Assembly: GCA_964474375.1 (NCBI GenBank)
Contig: CAYYSG010000005.1
Coordinates: forward strand, 1-28,565
From: 2-01-FULL-33-17 sp964474375
GTDB taxonomy: Bacteria; Patescibacteriota; Minisyncoccia; Phycocordibacterales; UBA9973
Length of the DNA stretch: 28,565 bases
Direction: 5' to 3'
Made by a program: the position numbers and the translations under genes. Positions 7,951-16,180 of the stretch are shown here, piece after piece (within the stretch, counting starts at the first letter, position 1; each line of letters starts with the position of its first letter). The notes below the pieces were generated by a model, which made no database searches, was not told the DNA's origin, and saw only the letters and a list, made by a program, of their open reading frames with translations.

Positions 7951-8502
7951 ATGGCATACAACATAAAAAACGCACAAGCTGAATTTAAAAAATCCGAAGA
8001 ATGGCTAACTGCTGAATATTCTGGACTACATACTGGACGAGCAACCCCGATGGTGCTGGATTCTGTTATGGCTGAAAGCTACGGATCGTTGCAACCTTTG
8101 AGAAACATGGCGTCTATTTCAATAGAAGACCCTAAGACAATTCGTGTAGTACCTTGGGATAAGAATGTAGTTAAATCAATAGAGAAAGCCCTGACTGATG
8201 CTAACTTGGGACTAGGCATAGTTGCTGATTCTGATGGGATTCGTGTTATTTTTCCACCCCTGACAACTGAGCGTCGCGCACAAACTGTAAAAATCCTAGG
8301 TCAACTTCAAGAAGAAGCTCGTATTCGTGTACGCAAAATCCGTGAAGCTGAAATGAAAGAAATAGAATCATTATCCAAAGAAGGCATGGGTGAAGACGAA
8401 AAGAAAAGATTTCAAAATGAAATCCAAAAGTTAACCGATGAATCTAATAAAAACTTGGAAGCTATTTTTAAGAAAAAAGAGTCCGAAGTAATGGGCCAAT
8501 AA
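7951..8502 (+). CDS. frr: Ribosome recycling factor
   Basis: This 183 aa protein is full length for RRF (about 185 aa). It carries the N-terminal helix with LHTGRATP, then YGSLQPLRNMASISIEDPKTI, the PWDKN turn, GLGI-ADSDGIRVIFPPLT, and the long C-terminal helix starting RRAQTVK. RRF splits post-termination ribosomes with EF-G. It is followed after one base by rseP, an order close to the common frr-...-rseP envelope/translation cluster. Confidence 0.98.
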   Translation: MAYNIKNAQAEFKKSEEWLTAEYSGLHTGRATPMVLDSVMAESYGSLQPLRNMASISIEDPKTIRVVPWDKNVVKSIEKALTDANLGLGIVADSDGIRVIFPPLTTERRAQTVKILGQLQEEARIRVRKIREAEMKEIESLSKEGMGEDEKKRFQNEIQKLTDESNKNLEAIFKKKESEVMGQ

Positions 8503-8503
8503 T

Positions 8504-9565
8504 ATGCCAGTAGCAATACTTTTTTTAATTGTACTACTGATAGTCGTCGTTGTTCACGAAGCGGGGCATTTTTTTGCTGCCAAGCAAATGGGTATGCGTG
8601 TCAAAGAATTTGCTTTTGGTTTTCCGCCGAAACTATTTGGTATCAAACGCGGCGAAACTGATTATTCTTTTAATGCTATTCCACTAGGCGGGTACGTAGC
8701 AATAGATGGTGAAAATGGAACAAATGATCCAAATGACCCACGGCTTTTTACTAACAAATCCAAACTTGCGCAGGCTTGGGTGCTATTTGCAGGGCCACTA
8801 ATGAACATTGTGCTGGCGTTTGTCCTAATGAGTATTTCATTTATGGTTGGTTATGGAACCAAAGCTGGCGATGTTAATAGTATAGTAATACTCAGCGTTT
8901 TGCCGGACAGTCCAGCTGAAATTGCCGGCATGCAGTCAGGGGACAAAATAAATTCTATTTATGTCGAAAACCAAATAGACCCTACAATCAATCCTGATAT
9001 TGATTCTTTCCGTGATGCAATAAACTCATCTATGGGGTCAGAAATAACTATTGATGTACTGCGTAGTAATGAAATAGAGAGCATCAGCCTAAAACCAAAC
9101 GAAGAAAATGGTGAATACAAAATAGGTGTTAGTTTAGGGCTTCTTGAATCAAAAAAGTTAGGTTTATTTGCTAGCATAAAAGAAGGTTTTATTAGCACCA
9201 TAGCAATAACAAGAGACACAGCCGTAGGGTTTGTAAAAATAATAGCCAGCGCTGTAACTGGTGGCGACGTCAAAGGCACACTAACTGGCCCAGTAGGCAT
9301 TGCTCGTGAAGTAGGAGTGGCTAGTTCGTTCGGGTTTGCTTATTTATTATCATTTATTTCAATAATTTCAATAAATCTGGGTGTACTAAATATGTTCCCA
9401 TTCCCAGCGCTCGACGGTGGAAGACTACTCTTCCTAGGAATAGAGAAAATAAAAGGATCTAAAATAAAACCTGGTGTTGCTAATGCTGTAAACACAATTG
9501 GTTTTGGGCTGTTACTACTACTCATGATAGTCATAACAGTCAAAGATGTAATTAAATTATTCTAA
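8504..9565 (+). CDS. rseP: Site-2 membrane metalloprotease, RseP family
   Basis: This 353 aa intramembrane zinc protease has HEAGH at 18-22 inside the first membrane segment and the third ligand in FPALDGGRLL (D304). Between them lie a second membrane segment (near 90-110) and one PDZ domain (about 125-205, with the A-E-IAGMQSGDKI loop). A last membrane segment ends the protein. The family cuts membrane-bound substrates such as anti-sigma factors or signal-peptide remnants. No RseA-like anti-sigma factor is visible nearby, so the substrate is unknown. It starts one base after frr. Confidence 0.95.
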   Translation: MPVAILFLIVLLIVVVVHEAGHFFAAKQMGMRVKEFAFGFPPKLFGIKRGETDYSFNAIPLGGYVAIDGENGTNDPNDPRLFTNKSKLAQAWVLFAGPLMNIVLAFVLMSISFMVGYGTKAGDVNSIVILSVLPDSPAEIAGMQSGDKINSIYVENQIDPTINPDIDSFRDAINSSMGSEITIDVLRSNEIESISLKPNEENGEYKIGVSLGLLESKKLGLFASIKEGFISTIAITRDTAVGFVKIIASAVTGGDVKGTLTGPVGIAREVGVASSFGFAYLLSFISIISINLGVLNMFPFPALDGGRLLFLGIEKIKGSKIKPGVANAVNTIGFGLLLLLMIVITVKDVIKLF

Positions 9566-9569
9566 ACAA

Positions 9570-9597
9570 AAAAAACCGCGGAACCCCGCGGTTTTTT
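9570..9597. terminator. Bidirectional terminator between rseP and the minus-strand membrane protein gene
   Basis: A perfect stem AAAAAACCGCGG / CCGCGGTTTTTT (9570-9581 with 9586-9597) closes a four-base loop. Both strands have a six-base T run, and the flanking genes converge on it. Confidence 0.93.
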
Positions 9598-9619
9598 ATT
9601 CATTTATTAGGCATCAAAA

Positions 9620-10288
9620 TTATTTAAATTTTCTAGAAGTAGTTTCAATTATAATAGAACCAATAGTAAGTCCTATTAAAAACAATAAACATATTTCAGA
9701 AGTTAAATCCCAGGTGGCTTTAAAAGAAAAGTTTGTATCGAATAGATAATTCATGGCATTACTCAGGAAAGATAATATTCCTGGTATCAAATCTACAAAG
9801 CCAATGATAAAACATACAAATAAGATAGCCGGTATTTTTTTCCATTTATATTCTTCGTCTTTATCAGTCTCACTAGGGTCTTCAAAATTTTCACCTTGAG
9901 TAGGGTATACCATTTTACCTAATGCCCAAGAAGCAATTGATCCGACAAACAGCAGAATGGTAAAAATGGCATAAACCCAGTAGGATAATAATTGAAAAAT
10001 TGAGATAAATCCAACAATTAAAGTAAGAATGCCAGTGCGGTACACTGAATTAAAAGCCACATCTTTTGAAAGGCTAGGGACTTCTTTTTTGTCTGCAATA
10101 ACAAATGAAAATACAAACCCTACAACAATGAAAAGATTTTCAAAAGAAAGAGATAGAAATTTTTCAAAAGCAAAGCTTGATTTAGATAAAAAAAGAGCAA
10201 TTAGTGAAAAGATAATCCCGATAAACATCAGGATACCGAAGATTTTAACGTCCTTCGTAGGAGTTGGTTTTGAGATAGTTGTTTCCAT
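9620..10288 (-). CDS. Six-segment membrane protein of unknown function
   Basis: I do not recognise this 222 aa protein. It has about six hydrophobic segments, near residues 16-34, 50-65, 86-103, 104-125, 151-175 and 198-214. A short hydrophilic N-terminus (METTISKPTPTKDVK) precedes the first, and a strongly acidic loop (131-147, EDPSETDKDEE) splits the protein into 4+2 segments. No catalytic or transporter motif is evident. It is a single-gene unit on the minus strand with a near-consensus promoter (TTGACA, 17-bp spacer, TATTAT) and shares a terminator with rseP. The strong promoter argues that it is a real, well-expressed gene. Confidence 0.8.
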   Translation of the reverse strand: METTISKPTPTKDVKIFGILMFIGIIFSLIALFLSKSSFAFEKFLSLSFENLFIVVGFVFSFVIADKKEVPSLSKDVAFNSVYRTGILTLIVGFISIFQLLSYWVYAIFTILLFVGSIASWALGKMVYPTQGENFEDPSETDKDEEYKWKKIPAILFVCFIIGFVDLIPGILSFLSNAMNYLFDTNFSFKATWDLTSEICLLFLIGLTIGSIIIETTSRKFK

Positions 10289-10323
10289 GATATAAAATTA
10301 TTAAGGTTTTTTAAATTAGAAAT

Positions 10324-10352
10324 ATAATACTCTTATAAGCCTCATATGTCAA
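10324..10352 (-). promoter_or_regulatory. Near-consensus sigma-70 promoter of the six-segment membrane protein
   Basis: On the minus strand, a perfect -35 TTGACA (10347-10352) and a -10 TATTAT (10324-10329) are 17 bp apart. Transcription would start near 10317, giving a leader of about 29 nt to the ATG at 10288. It is back-to-back with the typA promoter, with the two -35 boxes only 10 bp apart. Confidence 0.75.
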
Positions 10353-10362
10353 TAGCCTGGAT

Positions 10363-10391
10363 TTGCTATTTCTACTATTCTCTGGTACTAT
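10363..10391 (+). promoter_or_regulatory. Promoter of typA
   Basis: A -35-like TTGCTA (10363-10368), a 17-bp spacer and TACTAT (10386-10391) with a TG extension at 10383-10384 form a plausible sigma-70 promoter. The leader to the ATG at 10452 would be about 54 nt. It contains a small bulged hairpin, ACGGC...ACCGT, at 10406-10420 followed by a T-rich stretch, which might affect expression. Confidence 0.6.
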
Positions 10392-10451
10392 ATTACTTAT
10401 AAATTACGGCTTAAGACCGTGTTTTATTTTTTACTCATATATAGATACAAA

Positions 10452-12251
10452 ATGGAAATTCGAAACATCGCGATAATTGCACACGTTGACCACGGCAAAA
10501 CTACATTAACTGACAAATTAATGGCTTTTTGTGGTACAGGAGACGCATCTTCAACTATGGATACTAACGATCTTGAAAAAGAGCGTGGTATTACCATTTA
10601 TTCCAAAAATACTTCCGTAAACTGGAAAGGTACAAAGATAAACATCGTGGACACACCTGGGCACGCGGATTTTGGAAGTGAAGTTGAACGTGTACTAAAA
10701 TCTATCGACTCTGTACTACTACTAGTTGATGCGCAAGAAGGCCCAATGCCTCAGACTCGTTTCGTATTAAAAAAATCTCTTGAACTAGGACTAAAGCCCA
10801 TCGTTGTACTAAACAAAATCGACAAGCCAGCAGCTAACCCATCTCGCGCGCATGATGAAATATTGGAATTATTTATCGAGCTTGGTGCAGGTGACGACCA
10901 ACTGGATTTCCCAATGATATATGCTATTGGCCGCGAAGGTGTAGCAATGAAAAATTTAAATGACGAGCGTAAAGATCTATCACCTCTACTTGATATGATA
11001 ATGGAACATGTTCCTAATTCTACTAAAGATGAGGACAAGCCATTGCAAGCTCAGGTTTTTTCACTAGGATATGATTCATTCTTGGGACGTCTTGGAATTT
11101 GCCGAGTATATTCTGGTAGTATCAAAAATGCTAGCAATATTTATTTCCACGCAGTGGACGGCACAATAAAAGAAGGAAAAATAACAAAGTTATTTGAATT
11201 CTCTGGTGTTAACCGTGTCCCAACTGAAGAATTAGTCAGTGGTGACATTGGAGTTATTGCTGGTATTCCGAACATTACAATTGGGGAAACTATAATTGAC
11301 GACAAAAACACCCCATCACTTGGTGAAATTACTATTGATGAGCCAACTATTTCACTACGCTTCTTGGTTAACGACTCACCATTTGCCGGCCGTGAAGGTA
11401 AATACGTAACAAGCAGACAAATCCGTGAAAGACTAGAAAGAGAATTAGAAGTTAACGTAGGGCTACGTGTAGATTTCCAAGAAGATGGTTCAGCTCTTGT
11501 TTATGGTCGTGGAGAATTACACATTGCGGTATTATTGGAACAAATGCGTCGCGAAGGATTTGAAGTTCAAGTATCACAACCACATGTTATTATCAAAAAT
11601 GAAGGAGGTCAAAAAACTGAACCTTATGAAGAAGTTACTATCGATGTACCTACTGAATTTTCTGGTGCGGTACTTGAAAAAATGACACGTCGTCGTGGAC
11701 AAATAACCAACATGAGTGAACGTGAAGGTATAACTAGAATTACACTGGACGTACCTACTCGTGGACTATTGGGATATCGTTCACAATTCGTTATCGACAC
11801 AAAAGGTCTTGGAATATTATCATCTAGATTTATAGAATTCCGTCCATATGCTGGAGTAATTGAAAGTAGAGACACTGGTTCAATGTCATCTATGGTTTCA
11901 GGTAAAGCTGTATCATTTGCACTGGGTAACCTGGAAGACCGCGGAACACTATATATAGAACACGGTACAGAAGTATACGAAGGTATGGTTATTGGTAATA
12001 CAATGAAAGGCGATGAACTAGCAGTAAACCCAATCAAAGGTAAACAGCTAACAAACATGCGTGCATCAGGAACAGACGAAACTATATACCTAAAACCAGC
12101 TTATGTTATAACAATTGAAAGAGGCTTGGAATTAATGAAAGATGATGAATATCTTGAAATAACACCCCTAAACGCCCGCCTAAGAAAGAAGTTCCTAACC
12201 GAACAAGATAGAGCTAAAAACAAGAGACAAACCATAGACGGAGATAAATAG
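10452..12251 (+). CDS. typA: Ribosome-associated GTPase TypA/BipA
   Basis: This 599 aa translational GTPase has G1 AHVDHGKTT at 10-18, G2 RGIT at 45-48, G3 DTPGH at 67-71 and G4 NKID at 121-124, followed by the EF-G-like domains and the BipA-specific C-terminus (FRPYAG, then the YIEHGTEVYEGM region). The length is usual for the family. BipA binds the 70S ribosome and helps 50S assembly under stress. I use the ATG at 10452; a reading frame extending 33 nt upstream adds a non-conserved hydrophobic stub. No terminator follows before the next promoter. Confidence 0.97.
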   Translation: MEIRNIAIIAHVDHGKTTLTDKLMAFCGTGDASSTMDTNDLEKERGITIYSKNTSVNWKGTKINIVDTPGHADFGSEVERVLKSIDSVLLLVDAQEGPMPQTRFVLKKSLELGLKPIVVLNKIDKPAANPSRAHDEILELFIELGAGDDQLDFPMIYAIGREGVAMKNLNDERKDLSPLLDMIMEHVPNSTKDEDKPLQAQVFSLGYDSFLGRLGICRVYSGSIKNASNIYFHAVDGTIKEGKITKLFEFSGVNRVPTEELVSGDIGVIAGIPNITIGETIIDDKNTPSLGEITIDEPTISLRFLVNDSPFAGREGKYVTSRQIRERLERELEVNVGLRVDFQEDGSALVYGRGELHIAVLLEQMRREGFEVQVSQPHVIIKNEGGQKTEPYEEVTIDVPTEFSGAVLEKMTRRRGQITNMSEREGITRITLDVPTRGLLGYRSQFVIDTKGLGILSSRFIEFRPYAGVIESRDTGSMSSMVSGKAVSFALGNLEDRGTLYIEHGTEVYEGMVIGNTMKGDELAVNPIKGKQLTNMRASGTDETIYLKPAYVITIERGLELMKDDEYLEITPLNARLRKKFLTEQDRAKNKRQTIDGDK

Positions 12252-12279
12252 TTTTGCACAGTTTTGTCAAGAGCTCCAT

Positions 12280-12308
12280 TTGACTTTTTCTCAGATATAC
12301 CATATAAT
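12280..12308 (+). promoter_or_regulatory. Consensus sigma-70 promoter of the sigma-4/HARE gene
   Basis: TTGACT (12280-12285), a 17-bp spacer and a perfect TATAAT (12303-12308) make this one of the strongest-looking promoters in the window. The start site would be near 12315, leaving about 40 nt of AT-rich leader without a Shine-Dalgarno before the ATG at 12355. Confidence 0.8.
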
Positions 12309-12354
12309 CTAGTACATAAGAAGTTATTAATTTATCAACTAATATAAAGTATAA

Positions 12355-13413
12355 ATGCCTAAAGACACAGTAACTAAATCCAAATCTGCAAAGCTAACTT
12401 TCAAGCCTAAACAGCTAACAAAGAAGCTTATCGGGCACCTACAAGACCGTTCTAGCGATGTCATTATTAGTCGTTTCGGACTAGGTAACGACTTGGAACA
12501 CAAGACATTGGAAGCCATTGGCGACAAATACAACATCACAAGAGAACGTGTTCGCCAAATCGAACATGCAGCACTAACTGCTATTCGTAAACACTCATCT
12601 TTCAAAGAAGAAGGCGCGGTATTCCAAGAATTACGCAACTTGATGAAAGACCTAGGGTCTTTCATAGAAGAACAAGAACTACTTGAAAACATCACATCTG
12701 ACAAATCCATCCAAAATCATGTTCATTTTTACTTAGTACTGGGTGAAGATTTTAAGAAAATAAAAGAAGATGATCATTTTAAATCACGCTGGCATACAGA
12801 CGATGAGCTAAGTGGTAAAATTCATGATGCACTACATTCATTGTATAGCTCACTCAGTGATGGCGAACTAGTTACAGAAGGTGATTTCGTTACAAAATTC
12901 ATAGAAGAATGCCGCAAAGTCAATGCCGAAGTATTGTCACACGAAGTAGCTCAAAGATATTTACGTACTTCTAAAAAAATCGCAAAGAATCCACTAGGCG
13001 AATGGGGTAAAGCAGGCTCATCAGGTGTTAAGACTCGCGGTATCAAAGACTATGCATACCTAATGATGCGTAAACATGGTTCACCAATGCATTTTCGTGA
13101 AGTAGCCAAAGCCATCAGCGAAACTTTCGGTAAGAAAACCCATACAGCAACATGTCACAACGAACTAATTAAAGACAATCGTTTTATACTAGTTGGGCGC
13201 GGTATCTATGCGCTAAAAGAATGGGGCTACAAGCCAGGTATCGTACGCGAAGTAATCAAAGACATAATTCGTAAATATGGTCCAATGAAAAAAGAAGACA
13301 TTGTGGATCATGTAATGAAAGAAAGATATTTGAAGAAAAACACCATCTTGGTTAATTTGCAAAATGCTAAATTTTTCAAAAAAGACAAGAACGGTCTTTA
13401 CGCACTAATCTAA
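12355..13413 (+). CDS. Sigma region 4 / HARE-HTH DNA-binding protein
   Basis: This 352 aa protein begins with a basic tail, then a sigma-70 region 4 helix-turn-helix at about 22-80 (ISRFGLG, then TLEAIGDKYNITRERVRQIE). There are no sigma regions 1-3, so it cannot melt promoters like a sigma factor. A mostly helical middle (85-220) follows. At about 230-290 there is a HARE-HTH winged helix (YAYLMMRKHGSPMHFREVAKAI, then FILVGRGIYALKEWGY), the module found in the RNA polymerase delta subunit, restriction enzymes and ASXL proteins. A second winged-helix-like unit fills 293-352 and ends GLYALI. I infer an RNA polymerase- or DNA-binding regulator. It has its own promoter and terminator. Confidence 0.8.
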   Translation: MPKDTVTKSKSAKLTFKPKQLTKKLIGHLQDRSSDVIISRFGLGNDLEHKTLEAIGDKYNITRERVRQIEHAALTAIRKHSSFKEEGAVFQELRNLMKDLGSFIEEQELLENITSDKSIQNHVHFYLVLGEDFKKIKEDDHFKSRWHTDDELSGKIHDALHSLYSSLSDGELVTEGDFVTKFIEECRKVNAEVLSHEVAQRYLRTSKKIAKNPLGEWGKAGSSGVKTRGIKDYAYLMMRKHGSPMHFREVAKAISETFGKKTHTATCHNELIKDNRFILVGRGIYALKEWGYKPGIVREVIKDIIRKYGPMKKEDIVDHVMKERYLKKNTILVNLQNAKFFKKDKNGLYALI

Positions 13414-13415
13414 AA

Positions 13416-13445
13416 ACAAAACCCTCTTTACACAGAGGGTTTTGT
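13416..13445 (+). terminator. Intrinsic terminator after the sigma-4/HARE gene
   Basis: A 12-bp perfect stem (ACAAAACCCTCT at 13416-13427, AGAGGGTTTTGT at 13434-13445) encloses a six-base loop. It starts two bases after the stop codon. The last base of the stem is the first base of the next gene's extended -10 box. Confidence 0.85.
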
Positions 13446-13453
13446 GCTATAAT
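13445..13453 (+). promoter_or_regulatory. Extended -10 promoter of the Gmad2-DUF8128-mltG-methyltransferase-mnmA operon
   Basis: TGCTATAAT is a perfect extended -10 and ends seven bases before the ATG at 13461. The start site would fall at or beside the A of the ATG. The box follows directly on the preceding terminator stem, so terminator and promoter are fused back to back. Confidence 0.75.
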
Positions 13454-13460
13454 AATCAAT

Positions 13461-14000
13461 ATGTTGAAAAAAAGTTCTGGGGGAGTCGATAGTTCTACCA
13501 TAATCATAGTGGTTTCTATTTTGCTAGTTGGAGCAATCATTGGTTTGTTCTTACCAATTGGATCCAAGGATACAGGAAATGGAACCTTGATCAAAAGATA
13601 TACCCAAGGTGAAAAAGTAAATCCTATATCCGAAAGAGTCACCGATGCATACTATACCAAAGCCAACATCGATACAGCAGTATGCGGAATCAAGGTATTT
13701 TCACCATTACCTGGTCAAAAAGTAGGATTTCCTTTGGAAATATCTGGTTATGTTAATGGATGTAACTGGGTTCCGTTCTTAAGTAACGTCGGCACACTGG
13801 AAATTCGCGACCAAGAAGGCGTAATTTCACCGGTCGTGATTTTACCTATTGAAGTAGACGACGGAACACTACCGGCTTATTTTAAAATAAAAGTAAGTCC
13901 TAGCATAAACCCAAGAAGTAATTCTGGTGTTCTAATTTTTAAAAATGAAAAGAATTCAAATGAAATTGTTGAAACTTTTCAAGTTCCGATAATATTTTAA
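13461..14000 (+). CDS. Membrane-anchored Gmad2-like immunoglobulin-fold protein
   Basis: This 179 aa protein has a short N-terminal tail, one membrane segment at 12-33, a linker, and an extracytoplasmic beta-rich domain at about 77-178. The domain begins I-K-VFSPLPGQKVGFPLEISGYV and continues with TLEIRDQEG, a pattern like the Gmad2 domain seen in spore germination and many secreted proteins. Two cysteines (C75 and C101) could form a disulfide. Function is unknown; a role in envelope structure or in presenting a partner is inference. It opens a five-gene operon, two bases ahead of a second membrane protein. Confidence 0.7.
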   Translation: MLKKSSGGVDSSTIIIVVSILLVGAIIGLFLPIGSKDTGNGTLIKRYTQGEKVNPISERVTDAYYTKANIDTAVCGIKVFSPLPGQKVGFPLEISGYVNGCNWVPFLSNVGTLEIRDQEGVISPVVILPIEVDDGTLPAYFKIKVSPSINPRSNSGVLIFKNEKNSNEIVETFQVPIIF

Positions 14001-14002
14001 TT

Positions 14003-15238
14003 ATGTTTGAAGTTTATTTATCAAATATTCTAATAGGTGTTGCCAAGGTATTAGCAATATTGCTACCAATACCGCTAATTTATGCACTAAGGTATTTATG
14101 GCACAACTATGCTATGCGTAAATTTATTTCGGGTATTGAATGGCAACTGCTCGAAATAGTAATACCTCAGACCATAGTCAAAACACCATTGGCTATTGAA
14201 ACAATCCTAGCAAATGCTATGTATCAAAAAACCAAAAAAGACCTGTACGATAAATACTGGAAAGGTCAGGTGCCACTTTATTTTTCATTGGAAATTGTAT
14301 CCATAGAAGGACAGATTCATTTTTATATTCATACACCGTCACGTATTGCACCGCTGATAAAAACTCAGGTTTACGCGCAGTACCCCCAAGCAAAAGTACT
14401 CGAAGTCGATGACTATGTATGGAGCGTACCCAAAGTTGGTAAAAATACCGACTGGAATGTGGCTCTTTTTGATTGGTCGCTGGAAAAAGAAGATGCTTAT
14501 CCTATAAAGACTTATGTTGATTATGGGCTGGATAAAATAGTCAAAGACCCTAACGAACAAGTTGACCCACTAGTGTCACTAATTGAATTTATGTCAGCTA
14601 TTGGTCCAGGGGAACAAATGTGGTGCCAACTAGTAATAAGATTTGGCCATAAGAAATATAATGGGCTTGGATTCAATGACTATGTACAAAAAGTACTAGA
14701 AGACATCAAGGAAAAATATACCCAAAAGAAAGAAGGCGAGGAGGATGGATTTACTCAACTAAAAATACCCGAATACGTTAAAGACCAAATGAAGTCCATT
14801 GCAAAAAAGCCCCACAAGCTATTTTTCGACTGTGGTTTGCGTACTGTATATATCGCTAAAAATAGCGTATTCGACCCCCAGAAAAAGAGAGCCCTGCGGA
14901 TGATGTTTCGCCAGTATGGTAATGAACACTTGAATTCTTTCGGTATCAAAGGTAAAACATCTGATGACTATTTCGACTTGGCTTCCCAGGGCCAAATGAA
15001 TGGATATTTGGATGCTTATAGGACACGTTCGTTCTTCTACCCGCCATGGAAAATGGCTGCTGATATGCCAACAGTATTAAAAATGTTCATATGGGACTAC
15101 AAGACTCCATCAGTCTTTACTCTTAACACAGAAGAAATAGCTACACTATGGCATTTCCCAGCAGGAGTTATTTCTACTCCTTCTATTCAACGTGTCGAAA
15201 CCAAGACTGGTCAAGCTCCAACAAATCTTCCTCTTTAA
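14003..15238 (+). CDS. Membrane protein resembling the N-terminal region of CPR VirB4/TraD-type ATPases (DUF8128-like)
   Basis: This 411 aa protein has one membrane segment near 7-33, then a long mixed alpha/beta soluble region. Motifs such as WQLLEIVIPQTIVKTPLAIE, PLYFSLEIVSIEGQIHFYI and the C-terminal LWHFPAGVISTPSIQRVETKTGQAPTNLPL-type ending recall the region before the P-loop ATPase domain in large CPR proteins annotated as type IV secretion DNA-binding proteins. Here the protein stops at NLPL with no Walker motifs. From memory of the family, not a search, I call it a stand-alone version of that N-terminal domain. It sits between the Gmad2-like gene and mltG, with no ATPase gene in this window. 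Confidence 0.6.
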   Translation: MFEVYLSNILIGVAKVLAILLPIPLIYALRYLWHNYAMRKFISGIEWQLLEIVIPQTIVKTPLAIETILANAMYQKTKKDLYDKYWKGQVPLYFSLEIVSIEGQIHFYIHTPSRIAPLIKTQVYAQYPQAKVLEVDDYVWSVPKVGKNTDWNVALFDWSLEKEDAYPIKTYVDYGLDKIVKDPNEQVDPLVSLIEFMSAIGPGEQMWCQLVIRFGHKKYNGLGFNDYVQKVLEDIKEKYTQKKEGEEDGFTQLKIPEYVKDQMKSIAKKPHKLFFDCGLRTVYIAKNSVFDPQKKRALRMMFRQYGNEHLNSFGIKGKTSDDYFDLASQGQMNGYLDAYRTRSFFYPPWKMAADMPTVLKMFIWDYKTPSVFTLNTEEIATLWHFPAGVISTPSIQRVETKTGQAPTNLPL

Positions 15239-15243
15239 TTTTT

Positions 15244-16179
15244 ATGCGATTTTCATACATACTAATAATTGGTTTTATTGTGGTTTCCATTGGAGCTATT
15301 TCGTCATTCCTAAAACCAATGAAGATTGATGGCGAAAAGATAGTTGAAATACCCTATGGGACTTCAGTACAAAAAAGTGCGAGTATTTTAGAAGAATCAG
15401 GCATAGTTTATTCTAAGGAATCATACATCCTAACCACAAAGATACTGCATTCCAAAGGCATTACCGCTGGACGATATTTATTTTCAGGTAGTGTGAATGT
15501 ACTAGAAGTATCAAACCGTTTGTCGCGTGGGGATTTTGGGCGTGAACAAATTAGACTAACAATACCCGAAGGATTCACAATAGAAGAAATAATAAACAGA
15601 ATAGAACGACTTTTCCCAAATGTAGATATAGCTACTGTTAAAAAGAATCTTTATGGTAAAGAAGGTTACATTTTCCCTGAGACTTATTTTTTTGACGAAG
15701 AAGTAACAGCTGAAGAGCTAACAAAATACCTTATAGAAAAAAGTCAGGTAAAATTATCATCGATTTTCAAAGGTAAAGATATAGATAGTCCTGAAGTAAA
15801 AAAACTATTAATAATAGCATCGCTAGTAGAGTCCGAAGGACGTAACTATGAAGAAAGACGGATGATTGTTGGAGTCATAGACAACCGCATGGAAATCAAC
15901 ATGGCTCTGCAACTAGATGCTACGCTGACTTATATAACAGGCAAAGGTTCCAGCCAGCTAACACTGTCCGACCTAAAAATTGATTCGCCTTATAATACAT
16001 ACGTATATCGTGGCCTACCGCCTACACCAATTAGTAGCCCGGGTAAAGAATCCATCGATGCAGTCCTAAACAAAAAGGATAATGATTATTTGTTTTACCT
16101 ACATGACAAAAATGGTCAAATATACTATGCTAGGACACACGACGAACATGTTCGAAATAAAAACAAATATTTAAGATAA
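15244..16179 (+). CDS. mltG: Endolytic murein transglycosylase MltG (YceG family)
   Basis: This 311 aa protein has an N-terminal membrane anchor (3-22), a LysM-like region (about 30-100) and the YceG catalytic domain. The catalytic glutamate is E196 in IIASLVESEG, and the conserved LDATLTY (224-230), SPYNTY and RGLPPTPISSPG segments are all present. MltG cuts nascent glycan strands and acts as a terminator of peptidoglycan chain growth. I start at the ATG at 15244, five bases after the previous stop, so that the membrane anchor is N-terminal; a longer frame would overlap the previous gene by 91 nt. Confidence 0.95.
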   Translation: MRFSYILIIGFIVVSIGAISSFLKPMKIDGEKIVEIPYGTSVQKSASILEESGIVYSKESYILTTKILHSKGITAGRYLFSGSVNVLEVSNRLSRGDFGREQIRLTIPEGFTIEEIINRIERLFPNVDIATVKKNLYGKEGYIFPETYFFDEEVTAEELTKYLIEKSQVKLSSIFKGKDIDSPEVKKLLIIASLVESEGRNYEERRMIVGVIDNRMEINMALQLDATLTYITGKGSSQLTLSDLKIDSPYNTYVYRGLPPTPISSPGKESIDAVLNKKDNDYLFYLHDKNGQIYYARTHDEHVRNKNKYLR

Positions 16180-16180
16180 A

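Noticed and set aside
15148..15243. Longer N-terminus for MltG
   Set aside because: The added 32 residues overlap the previous gene, are not MltG-like and would bury the membrane anchor; the ATG at 15244 fits better.
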